NCBI GenBank assembly: GCA_001510575.1
Contig: LNGK01000004.1
Coordinates: 1,277,339-1,341,338, forward strand
Origin: Knoxdaviesia capensis
Lineage: Eukaryota; Ascomycota; Sordariomycetes; Microascales; Gondwanamycetaceae
Reading direction: 5' to 3'
Length of the DNA: 64,000 nucleotides
Positions within the stretch are counted from its first letter, which is position 1, and every line of letters begins with the position of its first letter. Below, piece after piece: positions 58,201 to 64,000 of the stretch. A program made the position numbers and the translations under genes. A model generated the notes under the pieces. It worked only from the letters and a program-made list of their open reading frames with translations, searched no databases and was not told the DNA's origin.

Positions 58201-58471
58201 AGCGTGTGGAATCATAAACTCCCAGACTCACTGAGATCACCAGTGCTCACTACTACCAGCTGCGTGTCTCTCAGCGGCGGTGCCTCGGTTGGGGACACCT
58301 CACCAGTTCTCGCGATGCAACAGCCACATTCGGGTTAAACCCAAGCTTCATAGTCGACGATATAACCCACAGGCTATTCCCCACCCAACGTTATCTGCAG
58401 GGACACTATATTCTCCCACCCAATCTCCATTTTTAGAGGCCGCGATGTTTCAAGTTTAGGCCTCTTCGTTC

Positions 58472-58498
58472 CCTCTCTCTCTCTCTCTCTCTCTCTCT
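58472..58498. repeat. (CT)n microsatellite
   Basis: About 13 CT units. Confidence 0.9.
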
Positions 58499-59228
58499 TA
58501 TCCTCTGTCCTCGCTCCCCCAATCAGGCCAAGCGTACGAGACGCAGGGATCCCCAACTTTTTTCCCGTTTTTTCTCTTCCAGCGCCCGTTGCATCCCACT
58601 CTCGTCTCGATAGTTTTTTTTTTTGGAGGGGGGCCCTGTTTAAATAAATGGAATTATGGGTGTGTGCAATATTCAGCCACGGCACAAACGCTCTCCGGCC
58701 TCCTTGAACCCCCCAGCTCCGTATCTCTGCCCCCCAAGTTGTGCCCGCTGTTGGTATATGTTCTTGTTTAATTGTGCTTTTTTCGGAAACGAAAGCTGAC
58801 CGGCCCATCTAAGCCACCCATATCACCAATAACCGAGCTGTTCAGGCCAGAAAGAGGGAAAAGTCCGCTCACGGTTTCCCCACGCGGGACGATAGAGGGG
58901 GTGCGTATTGTCGTATGCGGCATCACAGCTTGGTGTATACAGTACGGTTGGCACTCTCCAGTGGATGTGCCCTTCTGCTCACTTCGGTCGGCGTGGGGAG
59001 CCCTTACGAGCGCGGAGACAAGCAGCTGTGCCCTGCGGAGACGGCGCACCACCAGGAGGGTCAATTCAACCCTACACACACACCTGGATATCGACCACAT
59101 TCCAGAGCTGGCTATCCCGCAACGACTTTCCACATTGCGCGAGCTGTGCATCCAGTGTGTGTGTGTGTGTGTGAGTGTGTGCCTCCCTCGACCACACATA
59201 TACGAGAGCTCACCTCGACATACTGTAC

Positions 59229-59244
59229 TGTACAGTACTGTACA
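59229..59244. repeat. Palindrome TGTACAGTACTGTACA
   Basis: Identical to the 16-mer at 43548-43563, embedded in a longer TACTGTAC-rich stretch from 59221 to 59245. Confidence 0.85.
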
Positions 59245-60288
59245 TACTACCCAAGGTCAGAAGCGAACACTTGTCCGCTGCATTGCTGCAGCGAGAGGGA
59301 CAGCAAACCAGAGAGTCCTACGGTGCGGTGCTGCGTCCGGGGTTACACTGGGCCCCCTCCCCTCTTCCCACCCTTCCTCTTTTTTTTCTTTCTGTTTTCT
59401 TTTTTTTCGCGGGGAGGCTGATCCTCCTCTTTGGCTGTCCTCCCGGGTTGTCGTGAGGTCGAGCTTTTGTGTTTCTGTGTGTGTGTGTGTCCTGCAGGTT
59501 TATGCAGCGTGCATAGTGGTGGGGGTGTGTGCATTCTCCAGGGAGGTATCAAAGAAAAAGAAAGAGAAAGTCGCTTGGCTGCGTGGGCGGACCTATCACC
59601 ATCGCCCGCCCAGCCGACCTTCCAATCCTGCTCTCCGTCTTGTCTCTCTCTGCCGGCCATGAGTATCTGGCTTTTGTATCCGACGCCTTTGAGTGGCCGT
59701 TCATAAACGGCCTCTTTTTTTTTTTTTTTTCTTTTTTTGGTCTCCTCTGCGCCGACACAGCTGCACAGCGTGCATAAGTGCCGCCGCCAGAACCCATCGC
59801 TCCCCCATTGGATACATATATCGCTCTTAATGGCTCTATCTCGCGCCTGCAGCTGCCACTCTTCGGCCTGCTCCGAGAGCTATTCTCGTAGATCTATCGT
59901 CGGAGGTACCAGATGACTAGTTGTTCGTTGTCTATCAAAAAAAAAAATACCGCGGGGCCGAGGGAGAGAAGTGAGGCTATCGTGGTGGTGAGGCGAAGGA
60001 TTTCCTGGTGGATTTGGGTGGTTGTCTGTTGAAGCTCTGGGATATTTTGCTCTTTTTTTCTGGTTTATCCTGGCTTTTGTGCGTTCTTGGCCTGCTTCAG
60101 TTCCCACCCTGCTGCAGTGTAGTCTTGCTCTCTCATTTCCTGCTCTGCTGTGAGACCCCATTCCTTGCGGGGCACACACACACTTTGGAACGGCGCAGTG
60201 TGGGATGGACGGGATGGCCTCACAGCTTACAGCTTGGACAAAAAGCCCGGCCCTTATCGTGAGTTATTCTGCGAGAGGAGGAGACCAG

Positions 60289-60290
<2 letters not shown>

Positions 60291-60322
<32 letters not shown>
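60291..60322. repeat. (AC)16 microsatellite
   Basis: 32 bp of AC units. Confidence 0.9.
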
Positions 60323-60324
<2 letters not shown>

Positions 60325-63300
60325 CGCATTCATTGCCCTCTGTGCTCGCTTCCGCCCTCACCCGGATCGGTCGCGCTGCATCACCACTTCTTTTTGGTCC
60401 TGCTGCTGCTGCCCTCCCCCACCCGCCTGGCTGCGGAAGCCACAGCCGGCACGTCCGAGATGCATGCCGTGCACGCGGGAGTGCATGAGCCGTTTGTGAC
60501 AGACGGCGCTGATTCGTCGACCAACCCCAAGCCGGCCGTCCAGGTCTTGTGCTTGCACTCTCTGGCGGTTGTGTTGTGTGTCCATCCACTAGAAAACGCA
60601 GCCTGCATCCGACAGACCACCCACCACCCACTCAGCCCGCTTCTCTTGCTTTTGTCCTCTTTGCTTGTGTGGTTCCCCTGCCCTCCTTCGCCGTGCTGGG
60701 GCCGGTAACTTGGCACCCGCTGATAGGACTGGTTCCCCTTTCGCATGCCGTTGGGACGTACAAGTCTTGTCCTCCGGAGCGGTGTCTGGCTGCTGACACT
60801 GCATGGCGCCCAAGCAGCATCTCTAGCCGTAGTGAGCGATCCCCAAACCCGAGCGCGAGAGAGAGCGTCGGATATGGGGCGGCCGTCGTGGATCGTGGAC
60901 CAGGTGCGCCGACGCCTCCTCCACCTTCGGTTTTCGTCGCCGTGCATAATGATAGTAACGCCGGCCACAGCTTCTTCTCTCTACCCCCCAACACGCTCAC
61001 ACTCTGCCGTCCTGATCTTGTGTCGCCCCCCCAAAAATTGACAAGAATCCCGCCGCGGCCATCCACGCCTCCAAAACGCAATCCACCGTATCTCTTACAC
61101 ACGCTATCGACATCACATCAACCCCAATCTCAGGCCGGGAGGGAGATATCCCAACGTGGCCAAGCTGCCCGGCGCGGGATGATGGGCGGCTTTTCCTAAC
61201 ACGTAGTGGACGTCGTGCATGGTGGTGGTCAATATCGTGCAGCCACGTATAGGCGGACGATAAAGACAATCTTAAGAAATATAAATCTCCCGAAGCCGCG
61301 CCAGGCGCTGTAAAACCATGGTGGGGTTTGGGGGGCCGAAGTCGTTAGGGTTGTTGCGTAACCCAGATAGCCGATAACGCGGTGCTCCACTTCGGGTCGT
61401 TCCTCGAGAGGGTTTAACCCTGTGTTGCCGGCCCTTGCATCGGGCATTTACAGTTTACATGTCGAGAGGTTCAACAACCATGTTAGGCATCACTGCAGCC
61501 TTACACGCGAGATAAAGCTTTGTGAAGCATTCCGGCTCAGATATGTCGAGATTGAGAATCGATTGATGTCGCACCTGGCTCGTTGCTGACGACATCCTCG
61601 CCATCGTGGTGAGCAATTGCGACGCGGGAGTCAAGTCTTGCCAAACGCTCACACCGCCTCCGGATGTCGACTTGTCAAAGAGACGTGGCGTTTCCAGGAA
61701 CCCGGCTCGCTCCTTGTTTACCTCCGGAGTCACTTCGGGTGCCAACGAAAAAAAAGAACGGAAAATATGTATAGTTATATATACCAAAAGGATGCCGTGA
61801 ATGGCGAGCGCGATGTCGTTATGACCTGAGTTTGCGTATGTGAGTCAACACCCAGCCTTGCACAGAGCATTGGAAAAGATACGAACGATATTTACACACC
61901 CCCCCTTTGGATTTTTATTTTTATTTCCAGAGCAGACGATCTTGGTGGTGGTGGTGCTGCACGCACTTCCCCCTCGCCTTCTCTATCTCGGAGCCCGGTC
62001 CATGTTCGTCCAATTTCATCATCCCGATAGACAGGTCGCGCAACCCTCGTCCGTCCGTCAGTCATACAACACCCAAAAAAACGGGCGCTTTTTTTTTTTT
62101 ATCCGTGCAGTCGTCTTTTATCTTCGCGTTACCACGGCTATCCCTACAGAGTTTTGCTATGGCTGCCGGTGTCCGGTTTTCATGATGGTCCCTTTTGTCG
62201 CTATCTCCTGTTTCGGGGGGGAAATCACCGGGCCATGAACATTATTTTGAGTTATCTCATTGGGGCCGCTCCTTTTTGGTCTCCCTCAACTTTTTAATGA
62301 CTTCTCATGCGCCTTCTGTGTTATCGTCTCCACCCACACAACTCTGTCGCAAAGGGGGTGGACGAAAGTGTTCTCGCGGTGCGTTGTATTTGCCGCTGTC
62401 ATGTCGCCCACCTGTGGGCATCTTGGCCCCTCCGATTCCGGTGGTGATGCATATATATCGTACACACCGCGTCGGTTACGAATGAAGGGGGGGAGGGAAT
62501 GAGGAAATAAACAATAAATACGGTCGGCTTGCTTACCGGACCCAGAGGGCGACAATGAGTAACACGAAGCCGGTGGTCGGAGATACACGCACCCTCCCCC
62601 CCATCTATGTCCAGGGTGCTTGGGACGAAGGGAACTTCGGGATGGGGGAGTGGAGGCATTTACAGAAAACGACAGTCAGAAACATGCGACCGCATCCCCG
62701 AACCGCCATACCGAGGAACGATGCGTGAAAATAAAATAAAAGGTCCCCGTTGACGCTGGTGCCGCCGCAATATGGGGGTCATGCTGTCCGGGTTACAGTG
62801 CGTGCGTATGTCTGTGTGTGTGTTCTGCCGTGTCTGGCTGCTGCTCTGCGACGATATCGGAGGCTCGCACGGCTGGAGAAGGCAAACGACGGATACAGCC
62901 GGGAGTTCAGTCTGTGGCCGGTCTGGCGTGGCGATAAGAGCCGTCCGCCCCCTCCAGATAACATGTCGATCAGCTGTCAAGTGCGGTGTGCGTGCTGATT
63001 GACACACACACATCAAGGTGAAATTAAAAGTCGGCGTTTTTCTGCATGTGCTGTCTCACCCCTGGCCGGTACGAGTTGGTGATGCATATCTAGTACGGAC
63101 GTGTAAATGTAACTTTGGCGATCCTGAGAGAGAGTCGACCGCCGGGCTGGGAGAACTCTGTTGCGGTGTCTCCTGTTTCGCCAGATCTGGTGATTCTCGG
63201 CCCTCCCTCCGACCGGAGCGTTCCTTGCCATCTCCAGTTTCTGCTTCCTGTTTTGTTTTCCCGGCTGGAACAAGATTATCTGATTGGAATCCCAGCGACG

Positions 63301-64000
63301 TTCGGATACTGCGCGTATCGGCTTGGTCTTTTTTTCCTTGTCGTTGTGAGTCACACACCATAATTCGTAACCCTAAGCATATACTCAGTCGGCCAACGGC
63401 GAAAAGTTGCTGGAATGTCGTGATACCTGGGAAACCCGGGCATTTTAAGATTTGAATCACACGAGCATGGTGGTGTCCGCCAAGCCCCGGTCGAGAGAGG
63501 CTTCATTGGCTCACACGCTCTGCGCTTCCAATCAAGCCCTGAACACCTCCCCTCCCATCGTAGGGGAAGCAGGCTTCCACCCTCCTTTCGTCAAGTCAAG
63601 TCCGGTATCGGGGATAATGGTGCCTGACACCATCTGGTGTGTGTGCCAAAGGGCTTGCGGTTTCAGAACCACAAACCTAATATCTACGTAAGGTGTCAGC
63701 TGACAGGAACAATCAAAGTGTTCCTTTTTTTCAAATCCCCCGGTGAGGCACGCGATATCGGGAGACCGAGGTGTCCGTGCTCGCCCACCGACCAGACGAT
63801 CGGTTCTCTCGCCGGACCCGACCTCTCTCTCCAAACCGGGATTTCTGCCGGGTCCAACGACCGCTCTATATTGGTATCTCATCACGTCTTTCCCTGCTCT
63901 CCTGCCAACACCTGGTTAGATCCTACAGCTAACAAGTACAGTACAGTACGCAACATAGGGTGGCATGCTTTTGGATGATATGTATCCCCAGATCCTCCCG

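Larger units (their letters stand above)
47876..64000. other. Gene-empty right end of the window
   Basis: No frame on either strand can be tied to a protein family, and GC3-biased coding stretches like those of the left half are missing. Landmarks: G run with one N at 49249-49270, (TC)18 at 50013-50048, G18 at 52210-52227, (CT)n at 58472-58498, 16-bp palindrome at 59229-59244, (AC)16 at 60291-60322, telomere-like GTTAGGGTTG at 61344 and TAACCCTAA at 63368-63376, and GTACAGTACAGTAC at 63937-63950. Non-coding transcripts or fast-evolving small genes cannot be excluded by eye. Confidence 0.5.

Overview
The window reads as a nuclear scaffold piece from a filamentous ascomycete (Pezizomycotina). 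The evidence is short GT-AG introns (60-160 nt, one of 309 nt) with CTAAC/CTGAC branch sites, strongly GC3-biased codons, long pyrimidine-rich leaders, and lineage-typical genes: filamentous-fungus PEX26, haspin, Ecl1 and a DRS2-type flippase. There are two runs of N (6063-6134, 32701-32739) and a single N (49267), all in G homopolymers. Species cannot be named from this sequence.

Left part (1-31.6 kb) is gene-dense. In order it holds: the 3' end of an NRDE-2 gene (+); a lone 3' exon resembling the tail of fungal HNH-nuclease proteins (-); a delta-type phosphoinositide phospholipase C (+, 2 exons); a small Gln/Gly-rich protein (-, 2 exons); about 5 kb without a recognisable gene; a secreted PLC-like phosphodiesterase with a C-terminal hydrophobic tail (+); an ECM15/UPF0045 thiamine-binding-like protein (+, 4 exons); a CCDC47 homologue (-, 3 exons); haspin kinase (+, 2 exons); PEX26 (+, 2 exons); the U2 snRNP component RDS3/PHF5A (-, 3 exons) sharing a 298-bp divergent promoter with a pinin-domain protein (+, 4 exons); a broken epoxide-hydrolase relic; and a 1360-residue DRS2-type P4-ATPase (+, one coding exon).

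Right part (31.6-64 kb) is gene-poor. I support only a proline/glutamine-tract protein (+, 36.6 kb) and an Ecl1-family zinc-binding protein (-, 39.7-40.6 kb). The remaining 21-22 kb carries microsatellites (AC, CT, GGT), homopolymers and a recurring GTACTGTAC/GTACAGTAC palindrome, with no gene I can defend.

The genes are mostly housekeeping: chromosome segregation (haspin), pre-mRNA splicing (RDS3, pinin), ER membrane-protein biogenesis (CCDC47), peroxisome import (PEX26), lipid asymmetry and signalling (DRS2, PLC). They do not form a cluster or operon-like unit. The most notable non-coding signals are the very long leaders nearly purged of ATG in front of the Ecl1, DRS2 and PLC-like genes, and the scattered GTACTGTAC palindromes. 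I saw no CRISPR array, convincing tRNA/rRNA, intact transposon or secondary-metabolite cluster.
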